NCBI GenBank assembly: GCA_003225215.1
Contig: QIBC01000022.1
Coordinates: forward strand, 1 to 40,191
Direction of reading: 5' to 3'
From: Acidobacteriota bacterium
GTDB taxonomy: Bacteria > Acidobacteriota > Terriglobia > Terriglobales > Acidobacteriaceae
DNA: 40,191 nucleotides
The notes beneath the pieces were generated by a model that worked only from the letters and a program-made list of their open reading frames with translations, made no database searches and was not told where the DNA came from. How positions within the stretch are numbered: the first letter of the stretch is position 1; each line of letters starts with the position of its first letter. Shown in pieces: positions 24,407-33,393 of this stretch. A program made the translations under genes and the position numbers.

Positions 24407-26911
24407 ATGAAGACGGAACTTACGCCGGCCCCAGGATCGGTCGTGGATCCTGTATGCGGGATGCAGGTTGATCCTGCGCGAGCCCGAGCCAGCCGCGAGC
24501 ACGAAGGCAGACAATACTTTTTTTGTTGCACCGCATGTGCGGAAAGATTCACCTCTGATCCGGAGAAATACCTCACCAACCACAAAGAGCAACCGCCGGC
24601 TGCACTAGTGCATTTAGGCAAGCCTTTCCCTTCGGCACTAATCCAACAGACTGCTGCGCCGCAGCAAGCTTCAACGAAATATTTCTGTCCAATGGATCCG
24701 GAGGTGGTCTCGCTCAAGCCCGGTGCTTGTCCCAAATGCGGAATGTCCCTGGAGCCGGAGTTGGTCCGCACCAAAACGACTGAATACGTCTGCCCGATGC
24801 ATCCTGAAGTCGTTTCCGATAAACCAGGATCATGTCCGATTTGTGGTATGGCACTTGAGCCGCGTGTTGCTGCAGAGAGCCCGTCGGAAGAAGACGATGG
24901 CGAACTTGGTAGTATGCGCCGCCGTTTTTGGGTTGGCCTTGCCCTGACCGTCCCTCTGGTGGCCATCAGTATGGGAGGCATGCTTACTTCAGGGTTGCTG
25001 CATGACTTTGGCATGACACGAGCCTCGGCATGGCTGCAACTCGCGCTGGCTGCTCCGGTTGTGCTTTGGGGAGGCGCGCCCTTCTTCGCACGCGGATGGA
25101 ACTCCTTACGCACTCGCAACCTCAACATGTTCACTCTGATTGCGATGGGCACTGGCGTCGCTTTCTTGTATAGCCTGCTCGTGACAGTTCTCCCGGAGGG
25201 CCTGCTGCCCGCAATCGCTCAAGGGATGGGACATCCGGAGGTTTACTTCGAAGTCAGCGCATCGATTACCGTTCTGGTTCTTCTTGGGCAAGTTATGGAG
25301 CTGCGGGCACGCAAGCAGACTAGCGGCGCCATCCGCGCACTCATGGATTTGGCACCAAAAATGGCGCACACAGTCGAAACCGGCGGCAGAGAAATGGACG
25401 TTCCCCTGGAACAGATCGCAGTTGGTGACCGCTTACGTGTCCGTCCAGGCGAAAAAATTCCGGTGGACGGTCGTGTCCAGGAAGGGAAGAGCAGTGTCGA
25501 CGAATCGATGCTGACCGGCGAGTCCATTCCAATGCTTAAGCAACCGGGAGACCGGCTAATAGCCGGCACTCTGAACGGCACTGGATCGATGCGGATGGTT
25601 GCCGAGCGCGTTGGCAGCGAGACCTTGCTGGCGCAGATCGTCGCGATGGTCGCGTCGGCGCAACGCAGCCGCGCGCCGATTCAGCGTCTTGCCGATCGAG
25701 TGGCTGCCGTCTTTGTTCCCGCAGTAATCGCGTGCGCGATTGCCGCTTTTGCAGGTTGGTTCTTGTTCGGCCCAGAGCCGCGCTTCGCTCACGCCTTGGT
25801 TAGCGCCGTGGCCGTGCTGATTATTGCCTGCCCTTGCGCGCTGGGATTGGCAACACCAATGGCAATCATGGTTGGGACAGGGCAGGGAGCTCGCAATGGC
25901 GTGCTCGTGCGCGATGCCCGCGCGCTCGAGTCGATGGAGAAGATCGACACATTGGTTGTCGACAAGACTGGCACCCTAACTCACGGAAGGCCGGAAGTTA
26001 CCGACATCAAGGTGGTCGGAGCGTTCTCCGAAGACGACATCCTGCAGGCGGTCGCGAGCGCGGAATCGCACAGTGAACATCCCCTTGCGGGCGCGATTCT
26101 CCGAGCCGCGCAGTCTCGGGGACTGAAGCTGTTACCGGTGTCGGACTTCGAATCACAGACAGGTACCGGCATCAGCGCAACGCTGGATACCCCGCAGGGC
26201 CGCACGCGGGTGATCGTTGGAAGCGTGGAACAAATGCGAAAGGCAGGCATCACCACTAATGGCGCTGGAGCGATAGCGCATCACCTGCGCGCGCAAGCTA
26301 AGACAGTCTTGTTCAGTTCCATAAATGGCGAACTCTCGGCGGTGGTTGCGGTCGCCGATCCAATCCGCGAGTCGGCGCCTGAGGTACTAAAAGAGCTGCA
26401 AGCAGAAAGAATCCACATCGTTATGGCCACCGGCGACAATCGCGCAACCGCCGAAGCCATAGCACGGCAGCTAGGTATCGAGGACGTCCAGGCCGAAGTG
26501 CTGCCTCAGCGAAAGGCTGAGCTTGTACGCGATCTCCAATTGCGCGGTAAAAGAGTGGCAATGGCGGGAGACGGCATCAACGATGCTCCCGCGCTGGTTC
26601 AGGCCGACGTCGGGATCGCAATGGGAACCGGCACCGATGTAGCTCTCGAGAGCGCCGACATAGCCCTGGTCAAAGGCGATCTGCGTGGCATCCTGCGGGC
26701 GCGACGGCTCAGCAACGCCGTCATGCGCAGCGTCCGCCAGAATTTGTTTTTTGCGTTTATTTACAACGCGGCCGGAATCCCGCTAGCTGCGGGGCTGTTA
26801 TATCCGTTTTTTCACATGATGCTGAATCCCATCTTTGCAGCGGCGGCTATGAGCTTAAGTTCTGTTTCAGTCATCATGAACTCCCTGAGACTAAGGGCAG
26901 CGCGACTCTAA
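24407..26911 (+). CDS. Copper-type P1B ATPase with YHS and two metal-binding domains
   Basis: 834 residues, inner-membrane exporter. N-terminus: a YHS domain (about 13-56; [19 protein letters not shown]) and two zinc-ribbon-like heavy-metal-binding repeats at 91-118 ([19 protein letters not shown]) and 126-153 ([19 protein letters not shown]) instead of classical HMA domains. The P-type core follows: TGES, the membrane CPC motif in [11 protein letters not shown] (475-477), the phosphorylated Asp519 in DKTGTLTHG, the [10 protein letters not shown] nucleotide-binding His-Pro, and [13 protein letters not shown] and the N-terminal layout indicate Cu(I)/Ag(I) export, like CopA/SilP-type pumps. No copper regulator gene (CueR, CopY or CsoR type) is nearby. 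The substrate is inferred from the family. Confidence 0.95.
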   Translation: MKTELTPAPGSVVDPVCGMQVDPARARASREHEGRQYFFCCTACAERFTSDPEKYLTNHKEQPPAALVHLGKPFPSALIQQTAAPQQASTKYFCPMDPEVVSLKPGACPKCGMSLEPELVRTKTTEYVCPMHPEVVSDKPGSCPICGMALEPRVAAESPSEEDDGELGSMRRRFWVGLALTVPLVAISMGGMLTSGLLHDFGMTRASAWLQLALAAPVVLWGGAPFFARGWNSLRTRNLNMFTLIAMGTGVAFLYSLLVTVLPEGLLPAIAQGMGHPEVYFEVSASITVLVLLGQVMELRARKQTSGAIRALMDLAPKMAHTVETGGREMDVPLEQIAVGDRLRVRPGEKIPVDGRVQEGKSSVDESMLTGESIPMLKQPGDRLIAGTLNGTGSMRMVAERVGSETLLAQIVAMVASAQRSRAPIQRLADRVAAVFVPAVIACAIAAFAGWFLFGPEPRFAHALVSAVAVLIIACPCALGLATPMAIMVGTGQGARNGVLVRDARALESMEKIDTLVVDKTGTLTHGRPEVTDIKVVGAFSEDDILQAVASAESHSEHPLAGAILRAAQSRGLKLLPVSDFESQTGTGISATLDTPQGRTRVIVGSVEQMRKAGITTNGAGAIAHHLRAQAKTVLFSSINGELSAVVAVADPIRESAPEVLKELQAERIHIVMATGDNRATAEAIARQLGIEDVQAEVLPQRKAELVRDLQLRGKRVAMAGDGINDAPALVQADVGIAMGTGTDVALESADIALVKGDLRGILRARRLSNAVMRSVRQNLFFAFIYNAAGIPLAAGLLYPFFHMMLNPIFAAAAMSLSSVSVIMNSLRLRAARL

Positions 26912-26937
26912 GAACCACCGAAACTCCGCCGGTCAAA

Positions 26938-27137
26938 CAAAAACAGGGAAAATAACAGGCAGTTTTTCGAATTTGACCTCGAAATCGTCAAATTCCGGCC
27001 AAAACATGGAAATTTTGCTCGAAGGCAGGGAAATAACAGGGAATCCTGTGGATTTCTTCGCAACCCGCTATCAACGAAGCACTTACTAATATCCGGCGCG
27101 GGATTCAAAAAAATAACAGGGAACTATCAGGGAATTT
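26938..27137. repeat. Patch of degenerate ACAGGGAA-type repeats
   Basis: A short unit close to AATAACAGGGAA recurs several times: around 26943, 26951, 27025-27043 (GGCAGGGAAATAACAGGGAA) and 27110-27134 (AATAACAGGGAACTATCAGG and on). The sequence is A-rich compared with its surroundings and lies between convergent genes. I recall similar AACAGGGAA-rich tracts from acidobacterial and other soil bacterial genomes, but their nature is unknown to me. Confidence 0.6.
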
Positions 27138-27163
27138 CTGTTCCGAATTGGAACGACCGTCTT

Positions 27164-27682
27164 TTAGGATTCAGTCCGCAGCGCTTCCAGATACGAAACG
27201 ATCGCAGGATTGGTCCATTGCACGGGCCCGATAAACTTGCGTCGGACAATGCCTTTGCGGTCGATGATATACGTCTCCGGCCAGCCAGATGTGCCGTACG
27301 TGTCGCTGCTCTTCTGAGCAGGATCATTGACGGTAATGAGGTCTACATTGTGATCGCGGACGAACTTCCTGTAGGTATCCGGATCGTGGTCCGTAGCCAC
27401 GGCCAGCACGGTTACACGGTCGCGCATATCATGCTGCATCTGGATCAGCGAGGGCATCTCTTCGATACAGGGTGCACACCAGCTTGCCCAAAAGTTCAAG
27501 ACGACTACTTGGCCTTTGTAGTCATGCAGTGAGATCGTCCGCTGCGAGTCCGAAACGGTAAAATCCGGCGCTGAACGACCAACCAGCTCCGGCCGCACAC
27601 CTCGGTCGCACCCAGACAACGCAAGAAAAGCTGCAACGGATACGAGCCTGAGAACTCTGATAGATAGGGGAGCAAAGCTCAC
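27164..27682 (-). CDS. TlpA/ResA-like thioredoxin-fold lipoprotein
   Basis: 172 residues. The signal peptide ends in the lipobox LSGC (Cys25), so it should be membrane-anchored and face the periplasm. The thioredoxin domain has the redox motif WASWCAPC (Cys69, Cys72), VVLNFWAS before it, the cis-Pro loop GWPETYIIDRKG and FIGPVQW. Such proteins reduce disulfides, for example in cytochrome c maturation. The start is GTG at 27680-27682; no other start keeps the signal peptide. A -10-like TTATAC lies only about 5 bases upstream, so the message could be nearly leaderless. Confidence 0.92.
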   Translation of the reverse strand: MSFAPLSIRVLRLVSVAAFLALSGCDRGVRPELVGRSAPDFTVSDSQRTISLHDYKGQVVVLNFWASWCAPCIEEMPSLIQMQHDMRDRVTVLAVATDHDPDTYRKFVRDHNVDLITVNDPAQKSSDTYGTSGWPETYIIDRKGIVRRKFIGPVQWTNPAIVSYLEALRTES

Positions 27683-27688
27683 GCTACG

Positions 27689-27694
27689 TATAAT
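27689..27694 (+). promoter_or_regulatory. Possible -10 element for the first PTPS gene
   Basis: A perfect TATAAT lies 32 bases ahead of the ATG at 27727. No clear -35 was found at the right distance. The gap between the divergent tlpA-like and PTPS genes is only 44 bases, so promoters for both directions overlap here. Confidence 0.4.
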
Positions 27695-27726
27695 AAATCC
27701 AAGGGAAACGAACTCAAGGCATAAGC

Positions 27727-28137
27727 ATGGTCTACCTCACGCGGAAGGCTGAGTTTTCCGCCTCGCACTTCTATCACAACCCCAAATTGTCACCCGAAGA
27801 GAACCAGCGCATCTTCGGGAAGTGTAACAATCCGCATGGGCACGGCCACAATTACACGCTGGAAGTCACCGTGGCAGGAGAGGTTGACGAGCGCTCCGGC
27901 TTTGTCATCGACCTCAAGAAGCTGAAAGACCTCATGAACAGCGAAGTGATCGATGGTCTCGATCATCGGCATTTGAACAAGGAAGTGCCGGAGTTTCGCG
28001 ACAGGATTCCGACCACTGAGAACGTTGCCATTGCAATCTGGAACCGGTTGTCGGGAAAGCTGAATGGAGCGAAGCTCCATCGCGTGCGTCTGTATGAGAC
28101 TGATGATTTGTTCGTGGATGTCTACGGAGAAGTGTGA
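27727..28137 (+). CDS. 6-pyruvoyltetrahydropterin synthase/QueD family, copy 1
   Basis: 136 residues, full length for the family. Zinc ligands His14 (SASH) and His39/His41 (HGHGHNY), and the catalytic Cys33 in FGKCNNPHGHG are present, as are LDHRHLN and IPTTENVAIAIWNRL. The TTEN.A..IW phrase and the C-terminal VRLYETDDLFVDVYGE are closer to true PTPS (biopterin route) than to typical QueD, but the family also includes 6-carboxytetrahydropterin synthase and folate-route variants. PTPS turns dihydroneopterin triphosphate, the FolE product, into 6-pyruvoyltetrahydropterin. It heads the pterin gene set. Confidence 0.93.
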   Translation: MVYLTRKAEFSASHFYHNPKLSPEENQRIFGKCNNPHGHGHNYTLEVTVAGEVDERSGFVIDLKKLKDLMNSEVIDGLDHRHLNKEVPEFRDRIPTTENVAIAIWNRLSGKLNGAKLHRVRLYETDDLFVDVYGEV

Positions 28138-28179
28138 AAGCCAGATTTGCCCATATCGGTGCGGAAAAATCGTCTTTGA

Positions 28180-28349
28180 AAGGGCACGGCTTCAGCGAAG
28201 CGCAGCCGTGCCGTTTTGGTCTAGCCCTGAAACTCGCTTCAACCTCCGAGGAGAGACTTCCCAATTTGGAGAGAGTTCCTCAGCGGCGGAAGCCGGGTTT
28301 AAAACTGGCCCAGTCGGCACGGCTGCGCTCCGCTAAAGCCTTGCCCCTT
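28180..28349. repeat. Inverted pair of a palindromic intergenic repeat
   Basis: The 35-base unit around 28179-28213 reappears as its reverse complement around 28315-28349 with about four differences (shared core CGGCACGGCTGCGCT and TGCCC). Each unit is itself partly palindromic. The arrangement resembles a REP/BIME-type doublet between two pterin genes. Confidence 0.6.
28183..28217 (+). terminator. Hairpin followed by TTTT after PTPS copy 1
   Basis: The arms GGCACGGCT (28183-28191) and AGCCGTGCC (28204-28212) form a 9-bp stem with a 12-base loop, followed by GTTTT. It may partly separate the first PTPS gene from the next three. The same sequence occurs inverted at 28316-28347, so it is also part of a repeat pair. 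Confidence 0.55.
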
Positions 28350-28381
28350 CAAGCTGTTCAGGCTGAGAAAGCAAGGACAGC

Positions 28382-28828
28382 ATGAAGGCTCATCTCACAA
28401 GGCGGTACAAGTTCTCGGCCTCCCACCGGCTGCATTCGCCTCACTTCAGCGATGCGGAAAATCGCGAGATGTACGGAAAGTGCAACAACCCCTATGGGCA
28501 TGGACACAACTACAAGGTTGAAGTCACCGTTAGCGGACACCCTGATCCGGAAACAGGGATGGTCTGCAACCTCGTCGATCTGGATGGCTTTGTGGATCGG
28601 GTCGTGATGCCGAGATTCGAGTTCAGCAATCTCAACGAATTGGATACGTTTCGCAATCTGGTACCCACAACTGAGAATCTTTCGCGGGAGCTGTTTCATC
28701 TCTTCCGTGATCAGTTCGGCCTGGCCAAAGTGGAAAAGGTTCGGATTGAAGAGACCATGATGAATTCCTTTGAGTACGCCGGCGGCCTGGAACTTGGTCC
28801 CGCCGTTCCGAAACGGGCACTGGGATGA
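28382..28828 (+). CDS. 6-pyruvoyltetrahydropterin synthase/QueD family, copy 2
   Basis: 148 residues. Same active-site plan as copy 1: His15 in FSASH, Cys34 in [14 protein letters not shown], His40 and His42, and [15 protein letters not shown], but its sequence differs a lot from copy 1 (for example [22 protein letters not shown]), so this is an old duplication or a separate acquisition. The stop overlaps the start of folE by 4 bases (ATGA), so the two are translationally coupled, which ties this copy to the GTP-derived pterin route. Confidence 0.92.
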   Translation: MKAHLTRRYKFSASHRLHSPHFSDAENREMYGKCNNPYGHGHNYKVEVTVSGHPDPETGMVCNLVDLDGFVDRVVMPRFEFSNLNELDTFRNLVPTTENLSRELFHLFRDQFGLAKVEKVRIEETMMNSFEYAGGLELGPAVPKRALG

Positions 28829-29478
28829 AGGGGAACCGAGTGAAGAGTGGAGCAGCAGAGCGCGTAATGACGATGCCGAAGACGACACTGCAAGAGCAAA
28901 GCCAAGCGGAAGCAGCTCTGGAGAAGGCTTATCTCGAGATTCTCGAGAACATCGGTGAAGATCCTGAGCGCGACGGCCTAAAGCGATCGCCTGAGCGCAT
29001 GGCCAAAGCCATTCGATTTCTCACGCGCGGATATCAGGAAGATCCTGGGCAATTGCTGCGCGCGGCCCTCTTCCAGGTCGATTACGACGAGATGGTCATC
29101 GTCAAAGACATCGAAATGTTCAGCCTCTGCGAGCATCACATGCTGCCATTCTTCGGCAAAGTGCATGTTGCTTATTTGCCCAAGGGAAAGGTGATCGGGC
29201 TTAGCAAGATTCCGCGACTGGTAGATGTTTTCGCGCGCCGCCTGCAGGTGCAGGAGCGGCTTACTAAGCAGATTGCAGAAGCCATTCAGGATGCCGTCGA
29301 TCCCATCGGAGTCGGAGTCGTCATTGAGGCGCGCCATCTCTGCATGATGATGCGCGGAGTCGAGAAACAGCATTCGGCCACTGTGACTTCATCGATGTTG
29401 GGCGCCTTCCGTAACGAGCAGGAGACACGCGAGGAGTTCCTCTCGCTGATTCGTTCAGGCAAGCCTAACGGGTTCTGA
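28825..29478 (+). CDS. folE: GTP cyclohydrolase I
   Basis: 217 residues. Converts GTP to 7,8-dihydroneopterin triphosphate, the first step for folate and biopterin. Motifs: [40 protein letters not shown] (zinc Cys and His), [18 protein letters not shown] and the zinc ligand in [13 protein letters not shown]. The ATG coupled to the upstream PTPS (28825) is chosen; an internal ATG at 28867 is also possible and would remove an unconserved basic N-terminus. This is the classical FolE type. Confidence 0.96.
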   Translation: MKGNRVKSGAAERVMTMPKTTLQEQSQAEAALEKAYLEILENIGEDPERDGLKRSPERMAKAIRFLTRGYQEDPGQLLRAALFQVDYDEMVIVKDIEMFSLCEHHMLPFFGKVHVAYLPKGKVIGLSKIPRLVDVFARRLQVQERLTKQIAEAIQDAVDPIGVGVVIEARHLCMMMRGVEKQHSATVTSSMLGAFRNEQETREEFLSLIRSGKPNGF

Positions 29479-29481
29479 GCA

Positions 29482-29656
29482 ATCGGGTGATCGGGCCATC
29501 GGGTGATCGGGTGAAATAAGAATGGCTAATCTCGCGACTTGGTGACTTTGTAATTTTAAAATCGCAAAATCACAAAATCGCGAAATAGGCGAGCCTGGGT
29601 TCTTACTTCACCCGATCACCCGATGGCCCGATCACCCGATGGCCCGATCACCCGAT
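29482..29656. repeat. Large near-perfect inverted repeat with tandem sub-units
   Basis: The left arm 29482-29522 and right arm 29600-29640 are reverse complements over 41 bases with one mismatch; the first 34 bases match perfectly. The arms are built from the unit CGGGTGATCGGG/CCATCGGGTGATC. A further half unit continues at 29641-29656. The 77-base centre is AT-rich (TTTTAAAATCGCAAAATC). Transcribed RNA would form a long hairpin between folE and the dehydrogenase gene. Confidence 0.9.
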
Positions 29657-29740
29657 TATTTAGGGATTCACCGTCATAAACCGGCGGTTCGGAATGACAA
29701 CATTAAGAGACTGTCCCGTGGTGAAATACTTGTCCCTACC

Positions 29741-30460
29741 ATGAACGGCAATCTCACGGGAAAAACGGCAGTCGTTACGGGCGGAAGCCGTGGTATCGGT
29801 TTGGGAATTGCCCATGAACTTGCGTCTAGCGGTTGTCGAGTGGCGATCGCAGGGCGCGATTCCCGAGCGCTCGAAGCGGCTATCGCGCAATTCAAGAATG
29901 AAGACCTGTCGCTCTCTGCGAAGCGCTGTGATGTTTCCAATCCCGATCAGGTAAATGAGCTGTTTCAGGCGGTCCGCGAGCGCTTTAAGTCTCTTGACTT
30001 CCTGATAAATAACGCCGGAGCCGCCCATGCCCTCGCGAATGTTGACCGGCTTACCCCCGATGAATTTAGGCGAGTCATCGATACCAATCTCGTCGGCACA
30101 TTTCTTTGCTGCCGAGCCGCAATTCCGCTCATGAGCGCAGGCTCCGTGATCGTGAACAATCTCTCCGTCGCAGCGCATCAAACATTCGCAGGTATGTCAG
30201 GATATAACGCTTCGAAAGCGGGAGCGCTGGCGTTCACCAACACGCTGCGCGAGGAGTTGCGTACACAGGGAATTCGCGTGATGGCGCTTATTCCCGGCGC
30301 CGTTGATACGGATATCTGGCAGCAGTTCTGGCCCGATGCTCCTCGGGAAAAGATGGTTTCAACTCAGGACGTTGCCCGCGCCGTGGTACTCACGCTCACC
30401 ATGCCGCCAAATACTTCGATAGACGAGATCCGGATCGGGCCTGCCAGCGGGACATTATGA
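29741..30460 (+). CDS. Short-chain dehydrogenase/reductase
   Basis: 239 residues, classical SDR of about the usual length. NAD(P)-binding GGSRGIG (14-20), NNAG (90-93), and the catalytic Ser142, Tyr155 and Lys159 (YNASK) are visible. AGRD after the second strand suits NADP(H) binding. I start it at ATG 29741 (MNGNLTGKTAVVTGG); the open frame reaches upstream into the inverted repeat. Directly after PTPS-PTPS-folE, a role like sepiapterin reductase (last step to tetrahydrobiopterin) is attractive, but SDR substrate cannot be read from sequence and 3-oxoacyl-ACP-reductase-like roles are equally possible. Confidence 0.9.
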   Translation: MNGNLTGKTAVVTGGSRGIGLGIAHELASSGCRVAIAGRDSRALEAAIAQFKNEDLSLSAKRCDVSNPDQVNELFQAVRERFKSLDFLINNAGAAHALANVDRLTPDEFRRVIDTNLVGTFLCCRAAIPLMSAGSVIVNNLSVAAHQTFAGMSGYNASKAGALAFTNTLREELRTQGIRVMALIPGAVDTDIWQQFWPDAPREKMVSTQDVARAVVLTLTMPPNTSIDEIRIGPASGTL

Positions 30461-30536
30461 TGTCATTCCGAACCGCAAGGTGTTTGCGGTGAGTAATCCC
30501 TGGTGCGCTCAAATACTCGTCCTCCTTACTTAGACG

Positions 30537-30570
30537 GAGCGCCGGGCGAGGGCGCCCGGCGCTCTGTTTT
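30537..30570. terminator. GC-rich terminator hairpin between convergent genes
   Basis: A 12-bp perfect stem (GAGCGCCGGGCG at 30537-30548, CGCCCGGCGCTC at 30553-30564) with a 4-base loop is followed by TGTTTT. It should end the SDR transcript. The 14-base start CGGAGCGCCGGGCG recurs at 38164-38177, so it belongs to a dispersed palindromic family. Confidence 0.7.
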
Positions 30571-30628
30571 CTAAAGCGACACTCCAGGAAATAGAGGCGC
30601 CGCGCTACGCTCGGCATGAAGCAGCGTG

Positions 30629-33121
30629 CTACTCATACCTGAGCGCCACCATCGGATCCACAGATGACGCTCGCCGTGCCGGCAGCAAGGCTGAAACCAG
30701 AGCCACGGCAGCGATACCACACAACGCAAGCAAGAACGTCAGCGGATCCGACGGAGTCAGACCAAACAGCATTGACTTGAGCAGTCGCGCCCCGGCGAAC
30801 GCTAGCGGAAGTCCCACACCTATTCCGACGACCGCCGTGATCAGGCTCTCGCGCAAAACCATCCAGAGCACTTGCTTTCTTTGTGCACCCAACGCCATGC
30901 GGACGCCGATTTCTGCTGTCCGCCGGCTCACGCGATATGCGAGCGTTCCATAAAGCCCGGTCGCTACTAGAAAAGCCGCGAGTGCCCCGAAAAAGACGGC
31001 GAGGCGGGAAAACAGTTGCTCACTGGAATACGACTCCTGCAACTGCTCCGTCTGGGTCATCGGTTCCAAAAGTGGAATATCCGAGCCAAACTCTCGCACG
31101 ATTCTGCGAGCGTCATCCAGCAGGGAAGCCGGATTTTCCTTTGCTCGCAATTCCACTTGCAGGGTCGAAGCGCCAGGAACTTGGGTGTAAGGCACCCAAG
31201 CCATGGGCCGAGCCTTCTCCCGCACTGCGGTGTATTTGATATCGGGAACCACGCCGACGATCGAATAGGGCTCGCCAAACTTGTCGCCATAGGTCTCAAG
31301 GGCGATCTGATGCCCGAGCGGGCTGCGGCCGGCGAGATATCGATCCACAAACGTCTGGTTCACGATGGCAACTCGCGGCGAAGTAGCAGTGTCAGCCAGG
31401 CTGAGGTCGCGGCCTAGATGTAACTGCGCCCCGAGGACCCGAAAGTAGTCTGGCCCTATAGGGTTCCATCTCACCGGAGGAAACTTTCCCGGCGTCGGAT
31501 TGGCTCCATCCACGTGCACGCCGGTGTTATTGCTCCAGCCTGCGCCAATGCGATTGCCCATGACGGTCGCGGACTCTACTGCCGGAATCGTCTTCAGCCG
31601 CTCCAGCAGGCTGGTATAGAACTGCGCGACCTGCTGATCTCCTCTAATGCTAGCCGGAGGATCGATCCCAAAGACCAGCAAGCCCGAAGCGCGGAATCCC
31701 AAATTGGCATGCGCGAGGTTTTGCAGAGTGCGCAAGAGCAACCCGGCTCCGACGAGGAGCACGAGACAAAGGGACATCTGCAGAGCAACCACGAATTTTC
31801 CGCTGCGGACCTTTGCTTTATCCTGCTGTGAGCTCAGCGCTGAGTTCTTAAGCGCAAGCGCGACCGGGGTACCGGTGGCGCTTCGCAGGGGCGCGAGTCC
31901 GAATAGCAAAGCTGCAGCAGCCGACATAGCCACAGTGAACAGCAGAACTCTGCCATCAGGAGCAAGGCTGGCTTGCAGCTCCGACCAGTTTGCAAGCGCA
32001 TCCGTTGCCCACCGCGCAAATAGCCAGCCTAGCAGCGCTCCCGCAGACACAAGCACTACGCTTTCTGTGAGCAGCTGGCGCAAGATTTGTCCGCGACTGC
32101 CGCCCAATGCGATTCGCACACTGAACTCGCGGCTGCGGGAAGTATTGCGCGCAATCAGTAGCATCGCCACATTGCCGCAAGCGATCACCAGGATCAGTGC
32201 CACCATGCCCATAAGCATGGACAGCGGCTCCTTATACTCGCTGTTGAGACCTTCAATGCCGCGCGCGGGAGTGAAGTAAAGCCCGATCTTATTTTCGACC
32301 TTTGTCTGTTTCCCTAATGTCTGCTCGATGAGGTTTCGATACTCAGGATTGATTTGGGCAAGCGCCTGGGGCTCGGTGATTCCCGGATTCAAACGTCCGA
32401 TCATCATCAGAAAGAACCAATCGGGGCTGCCATACATGGATGTCGGTTCCTGAGGTGAAGCTCCCCAGGGCTTCAGGTCGGGACGGTTCTGAAATGGGAC
32501 CCAGACATCGACCGCTGTCTTGCGCTCCAGGCCGGTGAAGCCTGGGGCAGCGACTCCAACAATGGTGAAGGGAACTGCTTTGACATACAGCGTCTGCCCA
32601 ATCACCTGGGTATCGCGATTGAAGCGCGTACTCCAGTACGCATAGCTCAGGACTGCGATTTGCGTGTGGTTCTTCTCGTCATCCGCGATGAAAGTTCGGC
32701 CGAGCGCCGGACGAACGCCGAGCCCGGAGAAGAAGTTTCCGCTCACCATATCTCCTCGGCCCTGCTGAAGATCCTCTCCGAATCGGATTCCAATCTTGCC
32801 TGCCGACAATGGAACAAAAGCCATAAGATCGCTGAAGACGCGGTGATCCTGGCGCAGCTGCTCGAACACCGGCTGCGATATGGAAGCGTCGTCGTAACCG
32901 GTTTGCGAGGTACGCTCAGGCTGATCCTGATAGTGGAGATAGACGAGGCGATCAGGATTCGATCCCGGTAAGGCGCGCAAGAGGACCGCGTTCATCACGC
33001 TGAAGATCGCAGTGTTGGCGCCAATACCCAGAGCCAGAGTCAAAATAGCGACCGCGGCGAAAGCAGGAGTGCGGCGCAGTTGCCGGAATGCAAAGCGAAG
33101 GTCCTGAATCACGGTATCCAT
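30629..33121 (-). CDS. FtsX/MacB-type permease, acidobacterial duplicated orphan permease (ADOP)
   Basis: 830 residues. It begins with the ADOP signature DLRFAFRQLRRTPAFAAVAI and TLALGIGANTAIFSVMNAVL, followed by a large periplasmic MacB-like core, an FtsX domain near 300-410 (RNTSRSREFSVRIALGGSRG), a second periplasmic core and a second FtsX domain at the end (RRTAEIGVRMALGAQRKQV). Eight membrane helices are expected. Normally such permeases work with an ABC ATPase, but no ATPase gene is next to it; ADOP proteins typically stand alone in these genomes. Substrate unknown. It is followed on the minus strand by the hairpin at 30537-30564. Confidence 0.92.
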   Translation of the reverse strand: MDTVIQDLRFAFRQLRRTPAFAAVAILTLALGIGANTAIFSVMNAVLLRALPGSNPDRLVYLHYQDQPERTSQTGYDDASISQPVFEQLRQDHRVFSDLMAFVPLSAGKIGIRFGEDLQQGRGDMVSGNFFSGLGVRPALGRTFIADDEKNHTQIAVLSYAYWSTRFNRDTQVIGQTLYVKAVPFTIVGVAAPGFTGLERKTAVDVWVPFQNRPDLKPWGASPQEPTSMYGSPDWFFLMMIGRLNPGITEPQALAQINPEYRNLIEQTLGKQTKVENKIGLYFTPARGIEGLNSEYKEPLSMLMGMVALILVIACGNVAMLLIARNTSRSREFSVRIALGGSRGQILRQLLTESVVLVSAGALLGWLFARWATDALANWSELQASLAPDGRVLLFTVAMSAAAALLFGLAPLRSATGTPVALALKNSALSSQQDKAKVRSGKFVVALQMSLCLVLLVGAGLLLRTLQNLAHANLGFRASGLLVFGIDPPASIRGDQQVAQFYTSLLERLKTIPAVESATVMGNRIGAGWSNNTGVHVDGANPTPGKFPPVRWNPIGPDYFRVLGAQLHLGRDLSLADTATSPRVAIVNQTFVDRYLAGRSPLGHQIALETYGDKFGEPYSIVGVVPDIKYTAVREKARPMAWVPYTQVPGASTLQVELRAKENPASLLDDARRIVREFGSDIPLLEPMTQTEQLQESYSSEQLFSRLAVFFGALAAFLVATGLYGTLAYRVSRRTAEIGVRMALGAQRKQVLWMVLRESLITAVVGIGVGLPLAFAGARLLKSMLFGLTPSDPLTFLLALCGIAAVALVSALLPARRASSVDPMVALRYE

Positions 33122-33347
33122 TAAAGCTCCTGAGGATTGCTCAGTGTTGGCAAACGCAGGTTAAGTGCACGTCTTTCGCCGGAGACTGCCTGAGGAAAGC
33201 TTTGGAATATCAGGAGCTTACAAGGTATCCACCGCCCTGGAGCAATGCCGCCGTGCGCAGCCATGAAATCTGCTGTGCGATAGCGGACAGGCTGACGCCG
33301 CGGAAATTACTGGTCGAAGGACCGCCGCGGTGCCCCGTGCCGTATCC

Positions 33348-33370
33348 AAAAACCCGCGCGAGGGCGCGCG
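33348..33370 (-). terminator. Terminator of the glycosyltransferase operon
   Basis: On the minus strand, CGCGCG (33370-33365) and CGCGCG (33360-33355) form a short GC stem with a 4-base loop, followed by GGGTTTTT (33354-33348 region). It is 24 bases after the stop of the glycosyltransferase gene. Related in sequence to the other GC-rich palindromes here. Confidence 0.55.
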
Positions 33371-33393
33371 CCGGTCCTTTTGCGGGTGCTGCT

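Noticed and set aside
24394-25152. 252-codon minus-strand ORF opposite the P-type ATPase
   Set aside because: Antisense of the metal-binding N-terminus; repeated Ser/Gly content simply mirrors the two related metal-binding repeats.
27727-28828. Queuosine (preQ0) biosynthesis cluster
   Set aside because: Only the QueD-like family is present; queC, queE and queF are missing, while folE and an SDR point to biopterin.
29481-29660. Possible CRISPR array
   Set aside because: The repeated CGGGTGATCGGG units are contiguous or inverted, without unique spacers of constant length, and no cas gene is nearby.
30629-33121. MacB macrolide exporter
   Set aside because: There is no ATPase domain or adjacent ATPase gene; the duplicated permease layout fits the orphan acidobacterial family instead.
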